A DNA stretch of 64,000 nt from NCBI RefSeq assembly GCF_010728725.1, contig NZ_AP022606.1, positions 2,976,001-3,040,000 of the forward strand. The letters are read 5' to 3'. Positions 1-8,273 of this stretch are shown piece after piece. Each line of letters starts with the position of its first letter. Position 1 is the stretch's first letter. The notes beneath the pieces were generated by a model. The model was not told the origin of the DNA, searched no databases, and was given only the letters and a program-made list of their open reading frames with translations. A program made the position numbers and the translations under genes. This stretch comes from Mycobacterium branderi. Lineage in GTDB: Bacteria; Actinomycetota; Actinomycetes; Mycobacteriales; Mycobacteriaceae.

Positions 1-1113
1 GTCCAGGATCCGCCGGGTGGTCGCGAAGTTCAGCCGCGCGAAACCGGAGCCGACGCTCGCGCCGAACGGAATGCCGGGCGACAGCGCCACCTTGGCCTTG
101 GCGAGCAGGTAGTCGGCCGGCTCGGCGGGCAGGTCGAGCGCCCGGAAATCCACCCACGACATGTACGTGGCCTCCGGGGTATTGATTTTCAGCCCCGGAA
201 CCGCCTCCGGCAGCGCCCGGGCCAGGTGGTCCCGGTTGGCCCGCAGATACCCCAGCAATTCGTCGAGCCAGCCGGCGTCACCCTCATACGCCGCGATGTT
301 GGCACGAATGCCGACCGTGGCCGCGCCCATCTTGTGCAGCATGTTGATCCGGTCCCACTCGTCGATGTCGCGGGGATTGGACAACACCACCTGAGCGCAC
401 ATCAGCCCGGGAAGATTCCAGCCCTTGGAGGCCGACAGCAGCGTGACCACCGTGTCGGCGGCGGTGTCGGACACCGACGCGGAGGCAACGTGCGGCCGGT
501 CGTACACCAGCGGTGCATGGATCTCGTCGGCGATCACCCGGGCGTTGTGCCGGGCCGCGATATCGACGATCGCGCGGAGCTCGTCGGCGGTGAAGGCGGT
601 GCCCAGCGGGTTGTTCGGATTGCACAGAATCAACGACCCCGCCCCGCCGGCGAATGCGGCGTCCAGCGCATCCAAATCCAGCACATACCGTCCCGAATCC
701 TGTTGCGGCGACGGGATTTCCACGCGTTGGCGGCCGGTGACCCGCAGCACGTCGAAAAACGGCATGTAGGCGGGGACGGGCAGCACCACGGGGCTTTCCG
801 GGCGGGTGAGGAAGTTGACGACAGTCTGCATGCCCTTGAGCACGTCCGGAACGACGCGAACCCACTCGGGTTCGACGTGCCAGCCGTAGCGGCGCCGGCA
901 CCAGTCGGCGGTGGCCCGCGGCAGTGTGTCCTCGCCGACCGGCGGGTAGCCGAACTCCTCGTTGGCAACACAGGCGCGCACCGCGTCGCGCACCGCCGGC
1001 GCGGTGGGGAAGTCCATTTCCGCGATCCACAACGGCAACACGTCGGGTGCAAACACGTTCCACTTGATCGTGTTGCGCGCGCGGAGCTGATCTTCGGTCA
1101 ACAGATCGAACAT
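1..1113 (-). CDS. PLP-dependent C-S lyase / aminotransferase (MalY/PatB type), C-terminus cut off
   Basis: This is a fold-type I PLP enzyme of the aminotransferase class I/II superfamily, of the MalY/PatB cystathionine beta-lyase subgroup. Such enzymes cleave C-S bonds in cystathionine or cysteine conjugates in the cytosol. The reading frame starts MFDLLTEDQL and is open to base 1, giving 371 residues without the C-terminus. The PLP lysine lies in SASKGWNLPGL, and the cofactor-contacting NPNNPLG and DEIHAPL motifs precede it in the usual order. It is divergent from the amidase gene, with about 20 bp between the start codons. The product closest in M. tuberculosis (Rv2294 type) lies elsewhere, so this neighbourhood differs. 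The exact substrate cannot be read from the sequence. Confidence 0.85.
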   Translation of the reverse strand, partial: MFDLLTEDQLRARNTIKWNVFAPDVLPLWIAEMDFPTAPAVRDAVRACVANEEFGYPPVGEDTLPRATADWCRRRYGWHVEPEWVRVVPDVLKGMQTVVNFLTRPESPVVLPVPAYMPFFDVLRVTGRQRVEIPSPQQDSGRYVLDLDALDAAFAGGAGSLILCNPNNPLGTAFTADELRAIVDIAARHNARVIADEIHAPLVYDRPHVASASVSDTAADTVVTLLSASKGWNLPGLMCAQVVLSNPRDIDEWDRINMLHKMGAATVGIRANIAAYEGDAGWLDELLGYLRANRDHLARALPEAVPGLKINTPEATYMSWVDFRALDLPAEPADYLLAKAKVALSPGIPFGASVGSGFARLNFATTRRILD

Positions 1114-1132
1114 GTCAGTAGTCTGCCTGCAC

Positions 1133-2524
1133 ATGGACCCCCGTGAGTTGGCGTTCGCCGGCGCGGCCGAGCAGGCGCGGATGTTGGCGGACGGCGTCGT
1201 CACCGCGCCCGCGCTGCTCGAGGTGTATCTGGAGCGCATCGCCCGGCTCGACCCGCAGCTGCGCTCCTACCGCGTCGTGCTGGCCGACAGCGCCCGCGAG
1301 GAGGCCGCCGCTGCGCAGCGCCGCATCGACGCCGGTGAACGCCTGCCCCTGCTGGGCGTGCCCATCGCGATCAAGGATGACGTCGACATCGCCGGGCAGA
1401 CAACAACTTTCGGTACCAGCGCGCACGGGCCGGCGGCCGCGGAGGACGCAGCCGTGGTGCGCGCGCTGCGCGAGGCCGGCGCGGTGATCCTCGGCAAGAC
1501 CGCGGTGCCCGAGTTGATGATGCTGCCGTTCACCGAGTCGGTCAGCTTCGGCGCCACCCGTAACCCCTGGGACGTCTCCCGCACGCCGGGCGGCAGCAGC
1601 GGCGGCAGCGGCGCCGCGGTGGCCGCCGGGCTGGCCCCGATGGCGCTGGGCTCCGACGGCGGCGGCTCGATCCGTATCCCGTCGACGTGGTGCGGGGTGT
1701 TTGGTCTCAAACCGCACCGCGACCGGGTCTCCGTGTCGCCGCACGACGACGCCTGGTGCGGACTCTCCGTCAACGGCCCGATCGCGCGCTCGGTGCGCGA
1801 TGCGGCGCTGTTCCTGGATGCGACGACGACATTGCCGGCCCCCGACGGCGGATTCGTCGCGGCGGCGTCGCGAGCTCCCGGCCGGCTGCGAATTGCGTTG
1901 AGCACCAAGGTGCCACCGCCGTTGGTGATCCGGGCCGGCAAGCAACAGCGGGGGGCCGTCGAGCAGGCGGGCCGGCTCCTTGCCGACCTGGGCCACGACG
2001 TCGTCGCCCGCGATCCTGACTACCCGCCCGCGGCGATTGTCGGCAACTACCTGCCCCGCTATTTCCGCGGCATTTACAACGACTTTCGCTTGTTGGCCCA
2101 CCCGGAGCGGTTAGAGGCCCGAACCCGCAACATGGCCCGCATCGGCTCGTTGTTCTCCGAGCGGCGGATGGCGGCGGTGCGCGCGGCGGAGGCGGCGCTG
2201 GCCGCCAGAATCCAGACAATCTTCGACGACGTCGACGTGCTCGTCACTCCCGCCAATAACACCGGACCGTCCCGCGTCGGCGCCTATCAGCGCCGCGGCG
2301 CGGTGTCGAGCTTGCTGCTGGTGTCGGCTCAGGTGCCGTTCTTCGAGATCTGGAATCTGACCGGCCAGCCGGCCGCTGTGGTGCCGTGGGGACTCGACGC
2401 CGACGGCTTGCCAATGTCGGTGCAGCTCGTCGGCCGGCCCTACGACGAGGCCACGCTGCTGGCGCTGTCCGCCCAGATCGAAGCGGTTCGGCCGTGGGCG
2501 CATAGACGTCCGCCGGTGTCATGA
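1133..2524 (+). CDS. amiB2: Amidase signature enzyme AmiB2
   Basis: A cytosolic amidase of the amidase signature family, hydrolysing a carboxamide to acid and ammonia; the natural substrate is unknown. The Ser-cisSer-Lys triad is visible: Lys81 in AIKDD, Ser156 in GGSSGGS, and nucleophile Ser179 in SDGGGSIRIP. Length (463 aa) matches AmiB2 (Rv1263) of M. tuberculosis, and the next gene is the Rv1264-type cyclase, as there. I chose ATG 1133 (MDPRELAFAG) because family members start there; an upstream ATG at 1112 would overlap the divergent lyase gene. The 3' end overlaps the convergent glycosylase gene by 6 bp. Confidence 0.9.
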   Translation: MDPRELAFAGAAEQARMLADGVVTAPALLEVYLERIARLDPQLRSYRVVLADSAREEAAAAQRRIDAGERLPLLGVPIAIKDDVDIAGQTTTFGTSAHGPAAAEDAAVVRALREAGAVILGKTAVPELMMLPFTESVSFGATRNPWDVSRTPGGSSGGSGAAVAAGLAPMALGSDGGGSIRIPSTWCGVFGLKPHRDRVSVSPHDDAWCGLSVNGPIARSVRDAALFLDATTTLPAPDGGFVAAASRAPGRLRIALSTKVPPPLVIRAGKQQRGAVEQAGRLLADLGHDVVARDPDYPPAAIVGNYLPRYFRGIYNDFRLLAHPERLEARTRNMARIGSLFSERRMAAVRAAEAALAARIQTIFDDVDVLVTPANNTGPSRVGAYQRRGAVSSLLLVSAQVPFFEIWNLTGQPAAVVPWGLDADGLPMSVQLVGRPYDEATLLALSAQIEAVRPWAHRRPPVS

Positions 2525-3013
2525 CTGCACAATCACTCGCCAGGCGGCGAGTTTGTCGCCGGCTCGCATCGCACGAGCCGGACTGCTCGACGGCAGCAGA
2601 TGGTAGGTCATCGGCCGGTCGACAGCGGCCAGCCGGCGAAACAGCGTGGCCGCCCTCTGCCCGTTGAAGCACACCGTGGTGATTCCGCGGTAGCGGTCGA
2701 ATAGCCGATTAAAGTCGTTGACTACCAATCCCTTCCGGGCTATCCGCGCGTCGGCGCTACCGACTCGGCGGCACTTGTCCACCACATCCCACAGCGCGAT
2801 CCCGTGCGATTGCAGTGCGGCCAGCCGACTTTCGTAGGCCAGGCCCGCATCGATGCCGAACAGCTCAGCCATCATCGGCCAGAACGCATTTCGCGGGTTG
2901 GCATAGTACTGGCGGCGCGCAAGGGACTGGACGCTGGGAAAAGATCCGAGGATCAGCAACCGCGCGGCGTCGTCGACCACCGGCGGGAATCCTTGCAGAA
3001 GCGGTGTGGGCAT
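2519..3013 (-). CDS. DNA-deoxyinosine (hypoxanthine) glycosylase, UDG superfamily
   Basis: A small (164 aa) uracil-DNA-glycosylase-superfamily protein of the hypoxanthine-DNA glycosylase type, expected to excise deaminated bases such as hypoxanthine from DNA in base excision repair. The N-terminal ILGSFPSVQS loop followed by QYYANPRNAFW is the hallmark of this branch. The C-terminal LLPSSSPA loop corresponds to the minor-groove intercalation loop of UDGs, and GIALWDVV is another conserved block. It lies between amiB2 (convergent, 6 bp overlap) and the cyclase (divergent, about 40 bp). In M. tuberculosis these two flanking genes are adjacent, so this gene is an addition or has been lost there. 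The family call is solid; base specificity is by family only. Confidence 0.8.
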   Translation of the reverse strand: MPTPLLQGFPPVVDDAARLLILGSFPSVQSLARRQYYANPRNAFWPMMAELFGIDAGLAYESRLAALQSHGIALWDVVDKCRRVGSADARIARKGLVVNDFNRLFDRYRGITTVCFNGQRAATLFRRLAAVDRPMTYHLLPSSSPARAMRAGDKLAAWRVIVQS

Positions 3014-3052
3014 CGACCCACATGATGCCCCGCCGCGTTATACGTTGACGGC

Positions 3053-4159
3053 GTGGACGTGCCCGAAGATCTGCTCGCCGGTCTGGAGGGCTCCGCACGC
3101 GACGAGCGGGCCGAGCTGATCGAGTGGCTGCTCGGGCGGGGCTTCATCGTCGACGAGATCCGGGCCGGGGATCCGCCGATGTTGCTGGCGTCGCGGCGAA
3201 TCCTCGGCGACGACGGCGTCTACGTGTCGGCGCGGGAAATCAGCGAGCGCTACGGCATCGACCTCGACCTGCTGCAGCGCGTGCAACGCGCCATCGGACT
3301 GGCCCGGGTGGACGACCCCGACGCGCCCGTGCACATGCAGGCCGATGGCGCGGCCGCCGCCCACGCGCAACGCTTCCTCGAGGTCGGCCTGGAGCCCGAG
3401 CACCTGGTGCTCGTGGTTCGGGTGCTGGCCGAGGGCCTTTCGCATGCCGCGCAGGTCGTGCGCTACACCGCGCTGGCCACCATCCTGCAGCCGGGCGTGA
3501 CCGAGCTGGAAGTCGCGAAGCGCTCGGAAGCGCTGGTCAGCCAGATCGCGCCGCTGCTGGGGCCGTGGATCGAGGACATGCTGTTCATGCACCTGCGGCA
3601 CCAGATGGAAACCGAAGCCGTCAATGCCAGTGAACGCGCTGCCGGCAGGGCACTTCCGGGTGCCCGGGAAGTCACCGTGGCGTTTGCCGACCTTGTCGGT
3701 TTCACCCGGCTGGGGGAGGCCGTGCCGCCCGAGGACCTGGTGCAACTCGCCAACCGGCTGGCCGATCTTGCCCGCGACGCGGCGGTCCCGCCGGTGCGCT
3801 TCGTCAAGACCATCGGCGACGCGGTCATGCTCGTCAGCCCCGAACCGGCCCCGCTGCTGGATGCCGTACTCAAGCTGGTCGAGGTGACCGACACCGACAA
3901 CGAGCTGCTGCGGCTGCGGGCCGGCATCGCCACCGGGCTGGCGGTGAGCCGGGTGGGCGATTGGTTCGGCAGCCCGGTGAACATGGCGAGCCGGGTGACC
4001 GGGGTGGCCCGGCCGGGCACTGTGCTCGCGGCCGAATCGACACGAGAGGCTCTCGGGGACTCCGCGGGATTCAGCTGGTCGTTCGCCGGTGGCCGTCACC
4101 TCAAGGGCATCAAGGGCGAGGTGAAACTGTTCCGCGCCCGGCGCGGCGACAGCACCTAG
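3053..4159 (+). CDS. Class III adenylyl cyclase with N-terminal pH-sensing autoinhibitory domain (Rv1264 type)
   Basis: Converts ATP to cAMP. The first ~195 residues match the autoinhibitory, pH-responsive domain of Rv1264, and the catalytic class III homology domain follows at about 205-368. The metal-binding aspartates are Asp213 (FADLVGFT) and Asp256 (KTIGDAVM). Lys252 and Asp303 bind the adenine, and Asn310 and Arg314 (VNMASR) stabilise the transition state, so every catalytic residue of a homodimeric cyclase is present. No membrane segment is seen. The start is GTG 3053; a stop at 3023 in the same frame rules out a much longer form. At 368 aa it is slightly shorter than Rv1264 (397 aa). 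A putative small RNA follows on the opposite strand, as at the M. tuberculosis locus. Confidence 0.92.
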   Translation: MDVPEDLLAGLEGSARDERAELIEWLLGRGFIVDEIRAGDPPMLLASRRILGDDGVYVSAREISERYGIDLDLLQRVQRAIGLARVDDPDAPVHMQADGAAAAHAQRFLEVGLEPEHLVLVVRVLAEGLSHAAQVVRYTALATILQPGVTELEVAKRSEALVSQIAPLLGPWIEDMLFMHLRHQMETEAVNASERAAGRALPGAREVTVAFADLVGFTRLGEAVPPEDLVQLANRLADLARDAAVPPVRFVKTIGDAVMLVSPEPAPLLDAVLKLVEVTDTDNELLRLRAGIATGLAVSRVGDWFGSPVNMASRVTGVARPGTVLAAESTREALGDSAGFSWSFAGGRHLKGIKGEVKLFRARRGDST

Positions 4160-4276
4160 TCCAGACATGAGGGCAGGCCCGGAGGGCACTGGGGCTGCGT
4201 CTCACATATCCTGCGCGGCCGGCTCTCTTACCCCTTACACCGGCTCTTTGGATCAGCCACTCTCGGGCCTGCTTCG
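4160..4276 (-). ncRNA. Candidate Mcr11-like small RNA (position and promoter only)
   Basis: In M. tuberculosis the cAMP-associated small RNA Mcr11 is transcribed from the strand opposite Rv1264, in the gap between Rv1264 and Rv1265. Here the equivalent gap holds a good minus-strand promoter (-35 TTGATA, 17 bp, -10 TAGCTT). Transcription from about 4276 would run towards the 3' end of the cyclase gene and give an RNA of about 120 nt. The stretch 4166-4205 is GC-rich and could fold near the 3' end. I cannot align the sequence with Mcr11, so boundaries and identity are inferred from synteny and the promoter. Confidence 0.45.
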
Positions 4277-4282
4277 CTGTCA

Positions 4283-4311
4283 AAGCTACAACGTTCGACG
4301 CGTCATATCAA
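4283..4311 (-). promoter_or_regulatory. Minus-strand promoter for the putative small RNA
   Basis: On the minus strand, TTGATA (4311-4306) is followed by exactly 17 bp and TAGCTT (4288-4283). This fits the mycobacterial SigA pattern of TTGnnn and TAnnnT. The predicted start is near 4276. Confidence 0.5.
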
Positions 4312-4406
4312 TGGTTTTCGCGCATGGGGGCGGTATCGCCACCGCCGGCCATCACCGCGCGCAGGGCGGAGTTTCGCTCGCGGTGAAACACTCTTTCGGC
4401 CCGGTT

Positions 4407-4430
4407 GTAATGATGTAATCATGTAAACAT
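4407..4430. promoter_or_regulatory. Inverted and direct repeats abutting a start codon, candidate operator
   Basis: ATGAT at 4410-4414 and ATCAT at 4418-4422 form a perfect inverted repeat around GTA. The same stretch reads as two direct octamers, ATGTAATC and ATGTAAAC, leading straight into the ATG at 4429. It is strikingly AT-rich against its surroundings. The location just before a gene for a possible DNA-binding protein suggests an autoregulatory site, but no regulator can be assigned. Confidence 0.4.
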
Positions 4431-4977
4431 GAGACACCATCACACACACCGGCGGCCCGGCGGCTGGCAGCAGGCCCAGCAACCCGACGCCAGCGACGCT
4501 GCCGAGTGGTTCGCCGGACGCCTGCCCGACACCTGGTTCGACGGCGATCCGACCGTGATCGTCGACCGTGAGGAGATCACGGTGATCGGCAAGCTGCCCG
4601 ACAGTTCCGAGAAGGACGAGAGTGAGGCACGCACGTCCGGCCGCGTCTCCCGGTTCCGTGAAGAAACTCGGCCAGAGCGGATGAACATCGCCGACGAGGC
4701 GCAGGAACGCTACGGCCGCAAGGTTTCCTGGGGCGTGGAGGTCGGCGGCGAGCGAACCTTGTTCACCCACATCGCGGTACCGGTCATGACGCGCCTCAAG
4801 CAGCCCGAGCGGCAGGTGCTCGACACCCTGGTCGACGCGGGAGTGGCCCGATCCCGATCCGATGCGTTGGCCTGGACGGTCAAGCTGGTAGGCGAGCACA
4901 CCGAAGAGTGGCTGGCCAAGCTGCGCGATGCCATGTCGGCCGTCGACGACCTGCGGGCGCAGGGACCCGACCTGTAA
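4429..4977 (+). CDS. Uncharacterised actinobacterial protein with RHH-like C-terminal region
   Basis: A protein of 182 aa with no signal peptide or membrane segment. Residues 5-65 include an acidic stretch and a short conserved-looking block (WFAGRLPDTWF, VDREEITVIGKLP). A charged linker covers about 65-105. The C-terminal third (RQVLDTLVDAGVARSRSDAL, then a helical WTVKLVGEHTEEWL) resembles ribbon-helix-helix-type DNA-binding or dimerisation segments. It occupies the place and orientation of M. tuberculosis Rv1265 (AbmR, a regulator of Mcr11) next to the cyclase and putative sRNA, but I cannot confirm homology from memory. The AT-rich repeats touching its start codon are compatible with autoregulation. 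Function unknown. Confidence 0.75.
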   Translation: MRHHHTHRRPGGWQQAQQPDASDAAEWFAGRLPDTWFDGDPTVIVDREEITVIGKLPDSSEKDESEARTSGRVSRFREETRPERMNIADEAQERYGRKVSWGVEVGGERTLFTHIAVPVMTRLKQPERQVLDTLVDAGVARSRSDALAWTVKLVGEHTEEWLAKLRDAMSAVDDLRAQGPDL

Positions 4978-4984
4978 ACCGCGG

Positions 4985-6286
4985 TCAGGACACGGGCTTA
5001 CCGCAGCGCGGGCAGAAGCGGTCCAGCTGCCGGCGCGGCGCGCCGCACGCCGGACAGACTTTGATCTCGGTGGTCACCGAGTCGCTGCCGGGCACTGGGT
5101 TGCTCGGCCTCGGAATCGGTTGGGGCGGAACCGGACCGGCGGGGCCGCGTGGCGGCGGCGGAGGCGGAGGGGGGTTAGGCGCGGCCCAGCCCTGCACCGG
5201 CGACGGCGGCGGAATCGGGTAGCCGGGCATTGGCGGGCCGCCTATGCCCGCAAATTGCGGCCTGCGCCGGCGTCGTCGCACCAGCAGCATGAGCAACAGG
5301 AGTGCTCCGACGCCAACCAGCGCCACCCCGCCGACGATGTACCACAGGTTGCCCAGTCCGGTATCGGGCGGAGCCGGGGGCTTGACAAGAGTTACGTTGT
5401 GCGACAACGCAAATGATCGAAGGTCGGGTGTGTTGGTGATGAAGTTGAAGCCGGCTGCCGTGGTCAGGCCCCGGCTGTTCACGCCAACTACCTGGCCGTC
5501 CTTGTTGACGGTCGGCCCGCCCGACATCCCGGGCGCGAGTTCGGTGCTGACCTCAATTTGCACCACCCCCGACGGCGTCACTTGATTGCTGGAGATGGTG
5601 CCGGATTTGAACGACGCCCGCGCGATCTGGCTTTGGTCGGCGATGTCCTGGATATCACCGGGGAACCCGATCGACGTCACCGGATCACCGACTTGCGGTG
5701 CGTTCTGCGCGATGACCAGCCCGGGGGTGGACCTGGTCATGTTGGGGACGTGCAGCAACGCGACATCGCCGGCGTCGGGCGCCTTGAAGTCGACGACCTC
5801 GACGGTGGTGGGACTGGTGATCGTGGCACCGTCGACCCCGTTCGGCTGGATAGCCCGGACGGTGCGCTCGACGGGCGAACCGCCCATTGCGCCTTCGACA
5901 CGCCAGTTGGCGTACGCCTGGTCTTTGAACTTGGTCGCCTTCTGATCGTGCAGAAAACCATCGAGGATGACCAGCCGGCCCTGCCCGGGATCCACGCAAT
6001 GGCCGGCCGTGACGATCTGCGCCGATGTGCTGACGTACCAGCCGGTGCAGGTCACCGAATACTTCAGCGGTTTGGTCCAAAAGCCCTCACCGTCTGCATC
6101 GGCACTGGGTGGCACTTGGACCGCGCCGACCCATTGCGTCACGAGAAACACGATGGATTTCTCTAAGCTGCTCAGGGCTTCTTTGTTGTCCGATGACGCA
6201 GCGGGGGCTCCGACCAGCCCGACAGCGGCAGCCAACAAAGAGGCCGTGAACAGGCGCAATCCGCGGCTGATGAACGTGGCCACCAT
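4985..6286 (-). CDS. Membrane-anchored trypsin-like serine protease with cytosolic zinc ribbon
   Basis: 433 aa. A signal-peptide-like N-terminus (about 1-32) leads to a chymotrypsin-fold protease domain with an intact triad: His96 in TAGHC, Asp174 in AGDVALLHV, Ser255 in PGMSGGP. A transmembrane helix at about 315-336 is followed by an Arg cluster (337-342, stop-transfer), then a long Pro/Gly-rich stretch with an eight-proline run. The C-terminal zinc ribbon has ligands Cys411, Cys414, Cys425 and Cys428. The predicted topology puts the protease outside the plasma membrane and the zinc ribbon inside, so it could sense or recruit a cytosolic partner. It lies where M. tuberculosis has pknH-embR-lprA. 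Substrate unknown; the domain calls are direct. Confidence 0.85.
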   Translation of the reverse strand: MVATFISRGLRLFTASLLAAAVGLVGAPAASSDNKEALSSLEKSIVFLVTQWVGAVQVPPSADADGEGFWTKPLKYSVTCTGWYVSTSAQIVTAGHCVDPGQGRLVILDGFLHDQKATKFKDQAYANWRVEGAMGGSPVERTVRAIQPNGVDGATITSPTTVEVVDFKAPDAGDVALLHVPNMTRSTPGLVIAQNAPQVGDPVTSIGFPGDIQDIADQSQIARASFKSGTISSNQVTPSGVVQIEVSTELAPGMSGGPTVNKDGQVVGVNSRGLTTAAGFNFITNTPDLRSFALSHNVTLVKPPAPPDTGLGNLWYIVGGVALVGVGALLLLMLLVRRRRRRPQFAGIGGPPMPGYPIPPPSPVQGWAAPNPPPPPPPPRGPAGPVPPQPIPRPSNPVPGSDSVTTEIKVCPACGAPRRQLDRFCPRCGKPVS

Positions 6287-6362
6287 GCGGTTTACCTTAA
6301 TCCACCCGCAATCGGTGAGTTTGCAGAATTCTGCTCTCCGGGTGGCAGATTGCCCAGACTCC

Positions 6363-8273
6363 TCAGGCCTGCGTCATCGCGTAGTACGCCCCGCGACGCG
6401 CCATCAGCTCGGCGTGATTGCCGTGCTCGACGATCTTGCCCGCTTCCATCACCAAAATGACGTCGGCGTCTCGGATCGTTGAAAGCCGATGGGCCACAAG
6501 GAAGCTCGTTCGGCCGCGACGAAGCTCGCGCATTGCGTGCTGGACGAGCAGTTCGGTGCGGGTGTCCACCGAGCTGGTTGCCTCGTCGAGAATCAGCAGT
6601 TGGGGCCGGGACAGAAATGCCCGGGCAATGGTGATCAGCTGCTTTTCGCCGGCGCTGATGTTGCCGCCGTCGTCGCTGACCCGGGTGTGGTATCCGTGCG
6701 GCAGCGTGTGCACGAATCGGTCGACGTAGGCCGCCTTGGCGGCCTCGATCACCTCGTCCTCGGTGGCATCGGGCCGCCCGTAGGCGATGTTCTCCGCGAT
6801 GGTCCCGCCGAACAGCCAGGTGTCCTGCAGCACCATGCCGATCCGCGACCGCAACGAGTGCCTGCTCACCGATGCGATGTCGACGCCGTCGATCAGGATC
6901 CGGCCCGAATCCACGTCGTAGAAGCGCATCAACAAATTCACCAGGGTCGTTTTGCCTACCCCGGTGGGGCCGACGATCGCGACGGTGCTGCCGGGTTCGG
7001 CAACCAGCGACAGGTCGTCGATCACCGTGGTGCCCGGGCGGTAGGCGAAGCTGACATGCTCGAATTCGACGCGGCCGGTGGGGCTTTGCCCGTTGAGCGA
7101 CGGCAGCGACACCGAGCGGTCGGGTGACTCTTCGGGCTCGTCGAGCAACTCGAAGACCCGTTCGGCGCTGGCCACCCCGGATTGCAGCGTGTTGTACATC
7201 GCGGCCACTTGGCCCAGCGGCCAATTGAATTGGCGGACATACTGGATGAACGCCTGAATGCTGCCGACGGTGATCTGGCCGGTCGCGACCTGCAGTCCGC
7301 CAACCACCGCCACCGCGACATAGCTGAGATTGCCGATGAACGTCGTCGCCGGTGACACCAGCCCGGAGAAGAACTGGGCGCCGAAACTCGCTTGATACAC
7401 ATCGTCGTTGAGGCGGCGGAACTGCTCTTCAGCCCGCGCTCGATGGCCGAAGGTCTTGACCAGCGTGAAACCGCTGTAGGTTTCCTCGATGTGGGCGTTG
7501 AGCCGTCCGGTGTTGGCCCACTGCGCGACGAACAACCGTTGCGAACGCCGGGTGATCGCCCGGGTGGCGAAAAGCGACAGCGGCACGGTCAGCACGGTGA
7601 GCGCGGTCAGCAGCGGCGAAATGCTCAGCATCATCACCAGCACGGTCGTCACGGTCAGGAACGCGGTCAACAGCTGGCTGATGGTCATCGACAGCGACGT
7701 CGCGACGTTGTCGATGTCGTTGGTGACCCGGCTGAGTACTTCGCCGCGCTGCCGGCCATCGAAGTAGGCCAGCGGCAGCCGGTGCAGTTTGTCCTCGACA
7801 TCGGAGCGCAATGCCCGCAGGGTCCGCTGGACCGTCAGGTTCAGCAGCCGGGCTTGCGCCCAAACCATCGCTGCGGCAATCAGATACAGCGCCAGCGCCA
7901 GCGCCAGCGTCCGGGCCACCGCGGCGAAGTTCACTCCCTGGCCCGGGACCACATTCATCCCGGACAGCAAATCGGCGAAGGTGTTGTTGCCGCGTGCCCG
8001 CGCCGCCGCGACGGCTTGCGCCTTGGTCATGCCGGCTGGCAACTGGCGGCCGATCACGCCGTTGAACAACAGGTCGGTGGCGTGGCCGAGGATCCGCGGC
8101 ACCACCACGCCGATACCGGTGCCGACGACACTGAGCGCGATCACCGCGGCGGCCAGCCCGCGTTGCGGCGCCAGACGTTTCACCAGCCGCACGGCCGAGC
8201 CCGTGAAGTCGCGGGTGCGTTCCGTCGGAGCCTGCACCACACCGCGGATCGGCCGGTCCATCGACGCGGTCAC
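6363..8273 (-). CDS. ABC exporter half-transporter (Rv1272c type), partner of the upstream gene
   Basis: 636 aa with an N-terminal six-helix ABC exporter membrane domain (about 40-345) and a C-terminal nucleotide-binding domain. The Walker A is GPTGVGKTT, the Walker [13 protein letters not shown] (catalytic Glu present, about residue 560), and the H-loop VAHRLST. The signature is ISAGEKQ instead of LSGGQ, at about residues 537-543. The start overlaps the stop of the preceding half-transporter by 4 bp, so the two are co-translated and almost certainly form a heterodimer. The M. tuberculosis pair has been linked to lipid import or export. The substrate cannot be told from sequence. Confidence 0.9.
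   Translation of the reverse strand: MTASMDRPIRGVVQAPTERTRDFTGSAVRLVKRLAPQRGLAAAVIALSVVGTGIGVVVPRILGHATDLLFNGVIGRQLPAGMTKAQAVAAARARGNNTFADLLSGMNVVPGQGVNFAAVARTLALALALYLIAAAMVWAQARLLNLTVQRTLRALRSDVEDKLHRLPLAYFDGRQRGEVLSRVTNDIDNVATSLSMTISQLLTAFLTVTTVLVMMLSISPLLTALTVLTVPLSLFATRAITRRSQRLFVAQWANTGRLNAHIEETYSGFTLVKTFGHRARAEEQFRRLNDDVYQASFGAQFFSGLVSPATTFIGNLSYVAVAVVGGLQVATGQITVGSIQAFIQYVRQFNWPLGQVAAMYNTLQSGVASAERVFELLDEPEESPDRSVSLPSLNGQSPTGRVEFEHVSFAYRPGTTVIDDLSLVAEPGSTVAIVGPTGVGKTTLVNLLMRFYDVDSGRILIDGVDIASVSRHSLRSRIGMVLQDTWLFGGTIAENIAYGRPDATEDEVIEAAKAAYVDRFVHTLPHGYHTRVSDDGGNISAGEKQLITIARAFLSRPQLLILDEATSSVDTRTELLVQHAMRELRRGRTSFLVAHRLSTIRDADVILVMEAGKIVEHGNHAELMARRGAYYAMTQA

Noticed and set aside
4283..4428. 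Candidate small protein genes in the gap after the cyclase gene (for example from 4167)
   Set aside because: The frame at 4167-4418 has no SD and no recognisable motif, and the gap is better explained by a minus-strand promoter and small RNA.
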